Positions 23,488 through 32,619 of a DNA stretch of 64,000 bases are shown here, piece after piece. The stretch is from Zizania palustris (taxonomy: Eukaryota > Streptophyta > Magnoliopsida > Poales > Poaceae). The number at the start of each line of letters is the position of its first letter. The stretch's first letter is position 1. The notes below the pieces were generated by a model that worked only from the letters and a program-made list of their open reading frames with translations, made no database searches and was not told the origin of the DNA. The translations under genes and the position numbers were made by a program. The stretch lies in NCBI GenBank assembly GCA_019279435.1, contig JAAALK010000287.1, positions 83,393,886-83,457,885 on the forward strand. Direction: 5' to 3'.

Positions 23488-23805
23488 AGTGGTATCAGAT
23501 TTTCCGGGTTGATCGGTGAGTTTATCGAGTGTTTGTCCCTTCCTACAGTCCACAAAACCACAACACGAAAATATATTTCAGGTTAGATCCTTGTCCCAGC
23601 ACCTTTTTGAGCCTTGCACTATCTTTCAATAATTTGCTTTGTTGAATTTGTGTGCTTACGCGTGTCAATTGTTGCTGGTTACTTGTGCATCTTCATCTGC
23701 ATATCACGCAAACCCCCCTGGCCGTGCGCCCCTCCCTTCCCTGCCTTGTGTGTTATTTGGAAAGTTACAAAAAAAAATATAGGTTGCCTCATTCTGCTCA
23801 ACCTC

Positions 23806-24120
23806 ATTTGAGAAAGTTTTGGTTGCCTTCCATACAAAGGGTAGTCAATTATTGCTGGTTGCCTAATATTGATCACACTCATTTGAGAAAGTTTTGGTTG
23901 CCTTCCATACAAAGGGCAATCAATTATTGCTGGTTGCCTAATATTGATCACACTCATTTGAGAAAGTTTTGGTTGCCTTCCATACAAAGGGCAATCAATT
24001 ATTGCTGGTTGCCTAATATTGATCACACTCATTTAAGAAAGTTTTGGTCGCCTACCATACAAAGTGCAGATTGCTTCATTTCCGAAATTCTTGATCACCT
24101 ACCATACAAAGGGCCGTCCA
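23806..24120 (+). repeat. 75-bp tandem repeat in the CRM1 leader
   Basis: Copies starting ATTTGAGAAAGTTTTGGT begin at 23806, 23881, 23956 and 24031 (the last has ATTTAAGAAAG), a period of exactly 75 bp. The second and third are almost identical and the fourth decays after about 40 bases. Because 75 is a multiple of three, one frame is open through the array, but it has no start context or domain. Confidence 0.92.
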
Positions 24121-24159
24121 TTATTGCTGGTTGCCTATTTTTACTTGCAAGTTTCTCCG

Positions 24160-24240
24160 GATAAAAAAAAACGAAAAAAAAAGAGAAAAAAAAAAGAAAA
24201 GAGAAAAAAAAAGAAAAGAAAGAAAGGAGAAAAACAGCAA
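24160..24240 (+). repeat. A/G-rich low-complexity tract in the CRM1 leader
   Basis: About 80 bases of runs of A broken by single G or GG (GAAAAAAAAAGAAAAGAG and similar). Simple-sequence DNA; no coding value. Confidence 0.9.
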
Positions 24241-24631
24241 GGAAGTGATCCCCCTGGCCGTGCGCCCCTCCCCCTTTCCATCCCTGCTCACCTCTTCGGT
24301 TTTTCTTTTTTTTGTGTACCGCCTTTTGCACTTTGTTTCCAGCAGCTTTTGGTTACGTCTTTGGCACTATAATTCAACCTCGCATTATTGTTTGATTGTG
24401 CTAATCCTTGTTTTGAGTGCAGCCTACCTAGAACCCCACATAGTTCTACAACGAGCAGATTTTGTTTCTCCAAGCAATCGCTGCTCCAATCTTTCGCCGG
24501 TTTCACCTGTTGGTTGCAGGTCACCCCTGTGTGCTTGGTAAGAACGGATAAGAATTTGATAACAGCACGTCTGTGAGCGACCAATCCACATCCGTATTGT
24601 CGTAGGTTTTTGCTTTGTGTTTGCACTAACT

Positions 24632-27600
24632 ATGGCAGGCAATGACGAAACGAAGGATGCACAACTACTGGATGTACGGGCACAGGTTGATGGCCTTGCT
24701 GCGGACATGACAACGATGCATGAGCGGTTTGATTCTACGATCACTTCGTCGACCGAGCGGTTCGACCAGATCGACCTCGCTCAGACGGCCATGGTGACCA
24801 CGCTCGACACCATCATGTCACGACTCGATGCGTTAACTTCGTCGCTCACCGAATTACAAAAGGATTATGGTGGCGATACGGAGCAGGACGATGGACCTCG
24901 CCACGGTCGTGCACGTCGCGTGGTACGTCATTCCCCTCACGATTCATTTGCTAAGATTAAATTTAAAATTCCATCTTTTAATGGCAAATATGATCCTGCT
25001 GCTTATCTTGATTGGGAACTAGAGGTCGATCAGAAATTTTCATGCCATGATATTCCTGCTCATTCTCAAGTTAAAGCTGCTATTAGTGAATTTACTGATT
25101 TTGCTTTAATATGGTGGCATGAATATAAACTAACACATCCTACTGCTACACCCATCACTTGGGCTCAATTAAAAGCTGCCATGCGACACAGATTTGTTCC
25201 TTCATATTTTGCGCGAGATTTGCTAAAGAAAATGCAGAGTTTTCGACAAGGACAGCAATCTGTCGAGGACTACTATCAAGAGCTCCAAAAAGGTATGATT
25301 CGTTGTGGTTTGTTTGAGACAGATGAAGCTGCAATGGCCCGTTTTCATGGTGGTTTGAATAGAGAAATTCAGGACATCCTTGACTATAAGGAATATTCTG
25401 ATATGGCCACATTGTTTGCATACGCTTGCAAAGCTGAACGTGAAGTGCAGGGACGCCGCTCGAAGACATATCCTAACTCTTTTGCAGGTAGAGGCACATC
25501 AATCAATTCAGCGTCTACTCCGCCTACACCATCCACGATCAGCACTCCATCGCGCGAAACGACGGCCAAGCCTACCGCATCCTCGTCCCCAGGCGCTGCT
25601 CCTTCCACAGGACGTACCCGGGATATTCGGTGCTATCGTTGCCATGGACTTGGACACGTGAGTCGGGACTGTCCAAACAAGCGTATTTTGCTCATACGTG
25701 ACAATGGTGAGTATTCATCCGCTAGTGATTCCGAGGAAAACCAACATATTATGCTTGCCACTGACCATGCAGCTAAAACGGAGGTACATGTCGATCCCGG
25801 TGATGCCGATAAGTATGAGAGTCTTGTTGTGCAGCGTGTTCTTAGCACACAGGTCACCACGTCTGAGAAAAACCAACGGCACACACTTTTCCACACCAAA
25901 GGTGTTGTACAAGAACGGTCGATTCGCATCATCATCGACAGTGGCAGCTGCAACAACTTGGCAAGCACAGCTTTGGTCGAGAAGTTGTCCTTGCCCACTC
26001 GTAAGCACCCAAACCCGTATCACATTCAATGGCTTAATGATGGTGGAAAAATTAGAATCACACGTTCGGTACGCTTTCCTTTTTCATTGGGCTCTTATTC
26101 TGATTATGCTGATTGTGATGTTGTTCCAATGGAAGCATGCTCTTTGTTACTTGGTAGACCTTGGCAATATGATACTGATAGTGTACATCATGGTCGTTCG
26201 AATCATTATTCCTTCCTGTTTAAAGGTCAGAAAATCATTATACATCCAATGACCCCTGACCAAATTTTTAAAGATGATCTTGCTAGGGCTACTAAAGCGG
26301 CAAAACCACTAGCACCCCAACCAGCCGCCAATGTTACTTCTGAAATCAAGTTGAATGCGCCTGTCTTGCTTGCTACACGTGCTGATTTTGAGGATTTACG
26401 CCATGATCATTTGCCCTGCTATGCGCTTGTTTGTTCTAGTATGCTCGCTGCCCTTGATGCTCCCCCATCATTGGATATTCCCCCCGCTGTTTCTAACCTT
26501 TTGCAGGAGTACGCTGATGTGTTTCCCACAGACTTACCCTCGGGTCTCCCTCCACTCCGTGGTATTGAGCACCAGATTGACCTCATCCCCGGCGCCCAAC
26601 TACCTAACCGCGCCCCATACCGCACGAATCCGGATGAGACGAAGGAGATCCAGCGCCAGGTGCAGGTGTTGCTTGATAAGGGGTACATTCGTGAATCTCT
26701 TAGCCCTTGCTCGGTTCCTGTTTTACTTGTGCCGAAGAAAGATGGGTCATGGCGTATGTGTGTAGACTGTCGCGCTATTAATAACATCACCATTCGTTAT
26801 CGATATCCTATACCACGCCTTGATGATATGCTAGATGAACTTAGTGGTGCCATGATTTTCACTAAGATTGATTTACGTAGTGGATACCATCAGATTCGCA
26901 TGAAATTAGGAGATGAATGGAAAACGGCTTTTAAAACGAAATTTGGGTTATATGAATGGTTGGTTATGCCGTTTGGATTAACTAATGCTCCTAGCACCTT
27001 TATGCGCTTGATGAATGAAGTTCTTAGACCCTTCATAGGACTGTTTGTTGTTGTCTACTTCGATGATATCCTTATTTATAGCAAGACTATGGAAGAGCAG
27101 TTAGAACATTTGAGTGTTGTTTTTGATGCCTTGCGTGCTGCCCGCTTGTTTGCTAATATGGAAAAATGCATCTTTTGCACACAACGCGTCTCGTTTCTTG
27201 GTTATGTTGTTACCCCACAGGGCATCGAGGTGGATAGCAGCAAGGTTGATGCAATTCGGGAATGGCCCACGCCGACGACGGTCACACAGATTCGGAGTTT
27301 TCTTGGACTTGAAGGTTTTTACCGTCGGTTCGTACGTGATTTTAGCTCCATTGCAGCACCTCTACATGAGCTTACAAAGAAAGGTGTGCCATTTGCTTGG
27401 GGCGACTCGCAGGAGGTAGCGTTCAACACTTTGAAAGATAAGTTAACACATGCCCCCCTCTTGCAATTGCCTGATTTTACTAAAGTATTTGAGCTTGAAT
27501 GCGATGCTAGCGGGATTGGATTAGGTGCTGTTTTGTTACAAGAGGGCAAACCGGTTGCGTATTTCAGTGAAAAATTAAGCGGTGCTAGCTTGCGATATTC

Positions 27601-29260
27601 TACTTATGATAAGGAGCTTTATGCTTTAGTCCGCACTTTGCACACATGGCAGCACTATCTTTGGCATCGCGAGTTCATAATTCATTCTGATCATGAGGCC
27701 TTGAAACATATTCGTACCCAAACAAATCTAAACCGTCGTCATGCTAGTTGGGTAGAATTCATCGAGTCTTTTCCTTATATTATTAAACACAAGAACGGGA
27801 AGGAGAATGTCATTGCTGATGCGTTGTCTCGTAGATATACCATGCTTTCACAACTCGATTTTCAAATTTTTGGTTTGCAAACTGTGAAGGATCAATATGT
27901 CAACGATGCTGATTTTAAAGATGTTCTAACTCATTGCACGCCTGGCAAACCTTGGGGTCAATTCCACATGCAGGATGGGTTCCTGTTTCGCGCTAACAAG
28001 CTGTGTATTCCAGCAAGCTCGGTCCGTCTTTTGTTGTTACAGGAGGCACATGGTGGTGGTCTCATGGGACATTTTGGTGTCCACAAGACGCACGAGGTGC
28101 TGGCCGCACATTTCTTTTGGCCCCGAATGCGCCGTGATGTCAAGCGCCTTGTTGCACGCTGCACTACATGTCAAAAAGCTAAGTCCCGGTTGAACAACCA
28201 TGGTTTGTATATGCCTTTGCCTGTTCTTACTTCCCCTTGGCTTGATATTTCTATGGACTTTGTTTTGGGATTGCCTAGAACTAAGAAGGGGAGGGATAGC
28301 ATTTTTGTGGTTGTTGATCGATTTTCCAAAATGGCGCATTTTATACCTTGTCATAAAACTGATGATGCTCGCACTGTTGCTGAAGTGTTCTTTCGGGAGA
28401 TTATTCGTTTGCATGGCATTCCAAATACAATAGTCTCAGATCGTGATGCTAAGTTTCTCAGTCATTTTTGGAGATCTCTGTGGAATAAAGTGGGAACTAA
28501 ATTGCTGTTTAGCACAACTTGTCATCCTCAAACTGATGGGCAAACTGAGGTAGTTAATAGAACCTTGTCAACCATGCTTAGGGCTGTTTTGGATAAGAAT
28601 TTGCGACGTTGGGAGGATTGCTTGCCTCATATTGAATTTGCTTATAATCATGCCACACACTCTTCTACAAAGATGTGCCCTTTTCAGATTGTTTATGGTT
28701 ACATTCCTCGAGCAGCTATTGATTTGTTCGCCCTTGATGCTGCGGAAGCTCCACATCTCGATGCAGTTGCCCATGTTGAACAAATGATTGACCTTCATGC
28801 ACAAACACACCAAAACATTGTTGCTGCTAATGCTAAAAATCAGGTTGCTGGTAGTAAAGGAAGAAAACATGTTACTTTTGCACCTGGTGATTTGGTTTGG
28901 TTGCATTTACGAAAGGATCGTTTCCCTAGTTTGCGCCGTTCTAAATTGATGCCTCGTGCTGCTGGTCCTTTTAAAGTGCTAACCAAGATTAATGATAATG
29001 CTTATATCCTTGACCTACCTGCGGAGTTTGGTGTTTCCACTAGTTTTAATGTTGCAGATTTGACACCATATGCGGGCGAGGATGAGGAGTTGCCGTCGAG
29101 GACGACTTCGATTCTAGAAGGGGAGGATGATGAGGACATCAGTACATCTACACCAGCTGCACCTTCTTCAGCGCCATCTCCTTCTGGAATAATCACGAGG
29201 GCCCGTGCAAGAGAGCTGAACTTTGTCATACTACTAAAGAATGAAGGCCCAGAAGAATAA
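24632..29260 (+). CDS. CRM1 gag-pol polyprotein, uninterrupted (about 1,542 aa)
   Basis: A single frame encodes, in order: a gag capsid domain (KIKFKIPSFNGKYD and SVEDYYQEL motifs), a zinc knuckle CYRCHGLGHVSRDC at about residue 334, and protease with IIIDSGSC (Asp about 436). Reverse transcriptase follows with YFDDIL at about 809, and RNase H with ECDASGIGLGAV at about 958. Integrase has an HHCC zinc site starting near 1140 and catalytic Asp about 1209, Asp about 1270 and Glu about 1306 (D-x35-E). The C-terminal GPFKV..INDNAYILDLP module is present, but instead of a classical chromodomain the protein ends in an acidic stretch and ITRARAREL, encoded by the first 130 bases of the 3' LTR. I chose the ATG at 24632 (MAGNDE) over the in-frame one at 24617, since gag proteins of this group begin similarly. 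All catalytic motifs look intact. Confidence 0.9.
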   Translation: MAGNDETKDAQLLDVRAQVDGLAADMTTMHERFDSTITSSTERFDQIDLAQTAMVTTLDTIMSRLDALTSSLTELQKDYGGDTEQDDGPRHGRARRVVRHSPHDSFAKIKFKIPSFNGKYDPAAYLDWELEVDQKFSCHDIPAHSQVKAAISEFTDFALIWWHEYKLTHPTATPITWAQLKAAMRHRFVPSYFARDLLKKMQSFRQGQQSVEDYYQELQKGMIRCGLFETDEAAMARFHGGLNREIQDILDYKEYSDMATLFAYACKAEREVQGRRSKTYPNSFAGRGTSINSASTPPTPSTISTPSRETTAKPTASSSPGAAPSTGRTRDIRCYRCHGLGHVSRDCPNKRILLIRDNGEYSSASDSEENQHIMLATDHAAKTEVHVDPGDADKYESLVVQRVLSTQVTTSEKNQRHTLFHTKGVVQERSIRIIIDSGSCNNLASTALVEKLSLPTRKHPNPYHIQWLNDGGKIRITRSVRFPFSLGSYSDYADCDVVPMEACSLLLGRPWQYDTDSVHHGRSNHYSFLFKGQKIIIHPMTPDQIFKDDLARATKAAKPLAPQPAANVTSEIKLNAPVLLATRADFEDLRHDHLPCYALVCSSMLAALDAPPSLDIPPAVSNLLQEYADVFPTDLPSGLPPLRGIEHQIDLIPGAQLPNRAPYRTNPDETKEIQRQVQVLLDKGYIRESLSPCSVPVLLVPKKDGSWRMCVDCRAINNITIRYRYPIPRLDDMLDELSGAMIFTKIDLRSGYHQIRMKLGDEWKTAFKTKFGLYEWLVMPFGLTNAPSTFMRLMNEVLRPFIGLFVVVYFDDILIYSKTMEEQLEHLSVVFDALRAARLFANMEKCIFCTQRVSFLGYVVTPQGIEVDSSKVDAIREWPTPTTVTQIRSFLGLEGFYRRFVRDFSSIAAPLHELTKKGVPFAWGDSQEVAFNTLKDKLTHAPLLQLPDFTKVFELECDASGIGLGAVLLQEGKPVAYFSEKLSGASLRYSTYDKELYALVRTLHTWQHYLWHREFIIHSDHEALKHIRTQTNLNRRHASWVEFIESFPYIIKHKNGKENVIADALSRRYTMLSQLDFQIFGLQTVKDQYVNDADFKDVLTHCTPGKPWGQFHMQDGFLFRANKLCIPASSVRLLLLQEAHGGGLMGHFGVHKTHEVLAAHFFWPRMRRDVKRLVARCTTCQKAKSRLNNHGLYMPLPVLTSPWLDISMDFVLGLPRTKKGRDSIFVVVDRFSKMAHFIPCHKTDDARTVAEVFFREIIRLHGIPNTIVSDRDAKFLSHFWRSLWNKVGTKLLFSTTCHPQTDGQTEVVNRTLSTMLRAVLDKNLRRWEDCLPHIEFAYNHATHSSTKMCPFQIVYGYIPRAAIDLFALDAAEAPHLDAVAHVEQMIDLHAQTHQNIVAANAKNQVAGSKGRKHVTFAPGDLVWLHLRKDRFPSLRRSKLMPRAAGPFKVLTKINDNAYILDLPAEFGVSTSFNVADLTPYAGEDEELPSRTTSILEGEDDEDISTSTPAAPSSAPSPSGIITRARARELNFVILLKNEGPEE
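29117..29127 (+). other. CRM1 polypurine tract inside coding sequence
   Basis: GAAGGGGAGGA directly precedes the 3' LTR at 29128 and at the same time codes for the Glu/Gly/Asp-rich polyprotein tail, so this priming site lies within the open frame. Confidence 0.85.
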
Positions 29261-29702
29261 ACGCAGGCCTGCCTAGAGTAGGCCTTCCTAGGGGCGTCCC
29301 CCCCTCTTTGGGCGTCCACATTAGGGGGCTGCACCCACCTTTCCCCCCCTCTATTTAAATAGAGTCTTGTCATTCCTATAGACTCGAGTTTTGATTTACA
29401 ATTAGCTTTTGCTACTTTTGACACGCGCCAAACAGCGCTGTCCTCGTGTGATTCAGAACTCCACCTTGAGTGATATTCATATTGCTCGCATCTTTTTCTT
29501 GTTCGTTCTTCGATTGCGAACAGGAAACGATCTTCGTGATCAGGCTGATCTTGCATCCACAAGGTCAGTAACCACAGGGAGTTGGTTCAGCGATTGCATT
29601 GGCGCTTCGGGTTCGCTCGTCGTAGTCGGATCGTGAGGGTCTTCTTCCACCAAATCGAAGTTATCTCCACTCACCGAAAGATCGGGCACTTCAGCTCTAT
29701 CA
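29128..29702 (+). repeat. 3' LTR of CRM1 (575 bp)
   Basis: TGATGAGGACATC to CTCTATCA, followed by the TGTTC duplication. Its first 133 bases contain the last 43 codons and stop (29258-29260) of the polyprotein. About one substitution separates it from the 5' LTR. Confidence 0.95.
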
Positions 29703-29895
29703 TGTTCCTTGCCTTCGAGTTGGCAATATACTGATCTTTTTCAGTTTGAGTGGTGCGGGTATCAGGGATGGAGTATTGTGAGTCCACAATCTCCCAAATT
29801 GCATTTCCTTGGCTTAACAAGTAAGCCTCCATGCGCACCTTCCAGTATGCAAAATCTGTCCCATCGAACAGAGGAATTTTACTGCCTCTATCCAT
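29703..29895 (-). pseudogene. gag of Sirevirus A, N-terminal fragment
   Basis: The ATG at 29895 starts MDRGSKIPLFDGTDFAYWKVRMEAYL, the conserved N terminus of Copia gag (F-D-G-x-D-F-x-x-W-K). The fragment stops being gag at the TGTTC duplication, where CRM1 begins; the rest continues at 22912. The few extra residues read past the junction come from the CRM1 LTR. Confidence 0.88.
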
Positions 29896-29946
29896 GTCGC
29901 CAACAGATCACAAAACCGGTTAAGGTCAACTGGTGATCTTAACCAA

Positions 29947-29958
29947 GCTCTGATACCA
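29947..29958 (-). other. Primer-binding site of Sirevirus A
   Basis: On the minus strand TGGTATCAGAGC, two bases inside the LTR, is the perfect 12-base complement of the initiator methionine tRNA 3' end used by most plant Copia elements. The 50 bases between it and the gag ATG form the short leader. Confidence 0.93.
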
Positions 29959-29960
29959 AT

Positions 29961-31944
29961 TGTTGGACCGGAAACGGCGACCAGAGGGGGGGTGAATGGG
30001 AGCTTTTAAAAATTCTGGGCTAAAAACTTAGCCTTCGGTTCTGTTCTGTCTTCTGCGGAACAGGCTTCGAACACAGCCTTCGAAGGTCTGGTTCGGAGGT
30101 ACCTCGACACCTTCGAACACAGGCTTCGGAGTGGCAAAAGTTCGAAGTCAAGAAGACTTCGCTCCACTTACAACCCTCGAAAACCAACTCAGCTAAGTCA
30201 GTGCAGGCTCCGCACACAGGGTGCTTTGAGCAGACTTCGCACTTCACCCTTCGCAAGAGTGGACAGCCCTCTGAGGACTTCGACCAAGTACTTGGCGACA
30301 GCAACTGGTGCTGGGCTTCGTACCCGAAGGTCTAAACGCACACGCAAATGGACTACGCTAAGGGCTTCGACACAAGAAGCAAAACGGGCCTCGGTCAGGG
30401 CTACGCTAGTAAGCAGCGAGGTTACACCTCCTGTTACACAGAGCGAACGCACACTGACAAAGCACACCTTGCACGAAAAACTACCTACGCCTCAACAGGC
30501 TTCGGTGCACTAAACTAGCGAAGTATGCAAAGCGAGCTCAAGCAAAAAGCACAAGAAAAACAGGGCTTCGCCGCTTGAACAAGGAACACTGAAATGAATT
30601 GAACTCAGAATGAATACAGCGAGGTCTGTCTACAGGAGCTCAACAGTAAATGCTCAAAGTGTTAAATGTTACCTACCGAGCCCCCATATTTATAGCCCAC
30701 GGCTTCATCCTAAGGAAGTGACTACTTTACCCCTAGGGTTTACAACAGATTTGTCTCTACAGAACTAAGGGGTACAAAAGGTAGTCCACCTTTATTTTGG
30801 AGGCTTCTCTGTCAGGTGCAGAGGGGACAGTGTCAGCCTTTTTCAGAACAGACAGTGTCAGCCTTTGCAGTGTTGACTTCTGGAACCTCCCTTCGCACGC
30901 GAGGAGTGCGGAAGCTTCGGCGAGAAGCCTGCAGCCTGTTGGCCTTCGCTCCGCCGAAGAAGTCCTTCGATACAGTGACGGTTTTGAGCCGAAGCCGTCA
31001 AAGCCCTTGGGCCTTCGCACCACCACCTCCGGAGTGGATCACCACGGCTTCGCAGCTACTCCGAGCCCGAACACCGTCAGTCCGTGTACCGAAGCCATGC
31101 ATGGCCGAAGCACCACAAGTCAACCTCACTCCGAAGCCCCACCATCAGAGTACCACCCTTCGAAGTCCCTCCTTCGTCCAAGGCCTCCGCATGAAGCATT
31201 CCATGAGCACTCCGTCGCAGTGCCTCTCCCCGAGCACACTTCCTCGACGACCCTCACCCGGACCATGCCTTCGATGCGCCTCGACTTCTGAGACCTTCGT
31301 CGGGTACCTTCGAATGTCTCCCTCCGGAGCACACTTCGAACTCCTTGCCTCCGCAGAGGACTTGATCCATCCAACTCCGAAGTCACTCCATTCGGAGTAC
31401 CTTCGAAGTGCCTCACCTCCGAGGACTTTGTCTTCGGAGTACCTTCAGCCGGAGCCACACTCCGCACTCTCTGCCTTCACCTGGCACGACTCGACCCGAG
31501 GACCGACCCGGACCACCTTCGCAGCCACCGTGACAGAGCTCCCCGCTTCCCTGGCATCAAGCCTCCCGCCTGACCCAGGTTCACCTGGCTCGAACCTTGT
31601 CCGTCGCCTCCGAAGTCCCTGCGCACCACCGACAAGCAAACAAGTGTATCCAGTACTCCGGAGACCTCTCCGGGTTAGCAACCTCTGGTACACACTCCGG
31701 TGTACCGCCCAAAGTACCGAAGCCATCGGTACGAACCCAGTCATCGTGTACTGCCGGACCCCTCCGACAGGCACACTCCGCTGCACAGCTGCAGCAAGCA
31801 AACACCGAACACACTCCGGTGACACACCTCCGAACACCCTTCGGAGGTACCACCTCCGAAGCCCCTTCGGAGGTACCCTTCGAACAGAGGGTAAGAATCA
31901 GTCAATCACTCATCACAAACACCGAAACCACCCTTGGTTTCTCA
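29961..31944 (-). repeat. 5' LTR of Sirevirus A (1,984 bp)
   Basis: Same as 14339-16296 apart from about six substitutions and a 26-bp extra segment at about 31851-31876, which duplicates a CTCCGAAG/CTTCGGAG hairpin. The minus-strand TATA box CTATAAATA lies at about 30687-30695. ORFs such as 30816-32057 that cross the outer LTR edge are spurious. Confidence 0.92.
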
Positions 31945-31949
31945 ACTTG

Positions 31950-32413
31950 TGCAGCTTCGAGGCTCTAAACCTGGGATCGAAGTGCACCTTCTGTAAGTCC
32001 GGATCTAGCAGGGACTCATTGTCTAAGGAAGCATTCTCAGCATCTTCTTGGACTTGAGGAGCTTCAGGATAATCATCAGGGTCACCATCTTGATGCACTT
32101 CCGAAGCAGGAGGGATGGCTTGAAAGCGAAGCCTGTTCGCAGCCTCCTGCCTCCATCTTCCTAGTTCTGCCTAAAGCTGCGCTACCTGAGCAGCCGCATC
32201 CTCAGGAAGGCATTCGCTTCCTCTAGAGGGGTCCTCCGAGTCTAGAGAACCGACATAATCAGTTCGAAGTATAGACAGAGCTACCCGGGGAACTCTAGCT
32301 GCTCGAGGTCTAATGACTACTTTAGGAGTTTGGGGAACGACTGAAGGTCCTGCACCTTTGGTCCGAGGGGACCTTCGAGGAGGATCGGTGGCTAGACTCT
32401 GCTTGGGAGGCAT
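31950..32413 (-). pseudogene. gag of E, N-terminal part
   Basis: From the ATG at 32413 the minus strand encodes a basic, Pro- and Arg-rich N terminus (MPPKQSLATDPPRRSPRT), then after an in-frame TAG (32171-32173) an acidic segment ending in FDPRFRASKLHK, which joins in frame to SGGSDPGEFSRSY beyond Sirevirus A. The upstream part is therefore the start of the same gag protein as 13857-14338. One stop codon breaks it. Confidence 0.65.
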
Positions 32414-32599
32414 GACTTACGAAGCTAAGCTCCGAAGACCAGAGGCTTCGAACAATTGAGGAAGGCGAGGAAAGGCCTTCGAACTGTACTTCGAAGCCCC
32501 TTGCTGAAGGGTGCGCGGAATCTTGAGACTCCTAAACTCCCTCCGCAAGCGCTCTTTGAAATACAGGCAGTGGCAGAGAACTAGATTATAGAACTCGGT

Positions 32600-32619
32600 T
32601 CCCCACGGACGACGCCAAC
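32600..32619 (-). other. Primer-binding site of Gypsy element E
   Basis: Adjacent to the LTR the minus strand reads GTTGGCGTCGTCCGTGGGGA. The TGGCG..GTC..GGGGA pattern resembles a diverged primer site for tRNA-Asp, as used by Tat and Athila elements. This fixes the minus orientation of E. Confidence 0.6.

Larger units (their letters stand above)
23488..24631 (+). other. CRM1 primer-binding site and 5' leader
   Basis: Two bases after the LTR, TGGTATCAGA (23490-23499) matches the 3' end complement of initiator methionine tRNA, then diverges. The leader of 1.1 kb is non-coding. It contains a 75-bp tandem repeat (23806-24120), an A/G-rich tract (24160-24240) and two copies of CCCCTGGCCGTGCGCCCCTC (near 23715 and 24250). 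No separate frame with protein motifs is present. Confidence 0.8.
22913..29702 (+). mobile_element. CRM-type Gypsy retrotransposon CRM1, apparently intact and very young
   Basis: Identical-length LTRs (22913-23487 and 29128-29702, 575 bp) differ at about one position (GGGATAATC versus GGAATAATC). A 5-bp duplication flanks the element, with a tRNA-iMet-type primer-binding site, a single open gag-pol frame and a polypurine tract. Three features point to the CRM clade of chromoviruses: LTRs beginning TGATGAGGACATC, a polyprotein that runs on into the 3' LTR, and an ITRARAREL motif near its C terminus. CRM members in grasses are enriched at centromeres. All parts needed for transposition appear present. 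Confidence 0.85.
14339..31944 (-). mobile_element. Sirevirus A (Copia), young, complete, with a CRM element inserted
   Basis: LTRs at 14339-16296 and 29961-31944 are flanked by ACTTG (14334-14338 and 31945-31949). Primer-binding site, gag, protease, integrase, reverse transcriptase, RNase H and polypurine tract follow in Copia order on the minus strand. Without CRM1 and its duplication the element is about 10.8 kb. Sirevirus membership is supported by the long gag with two separate CCHC knuckles, a coiled-coil region, and several polypurine tracts before the 3' LTR. The LTRs differ by about six substitutions and one 26-bp indel, which makes A one of the youngest insertions here. No envelope-like frame follows RNase H. 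Confidence 0.9.

Noticed and set aside
22880..23561. Minus-strand frames of 155 and 78 codons, repeated at 29002-29562
   Set aside because: They are antisense to the CRM1 LTR and appear twice only because the LTR is duplicated.
23806..24120. Regular repeats resembling a CRISPR array
   Set aside because: The whole 75-bp unit repeats without unique spacers and lies in a plant retrotransposon leader; it is a tandem repeat.
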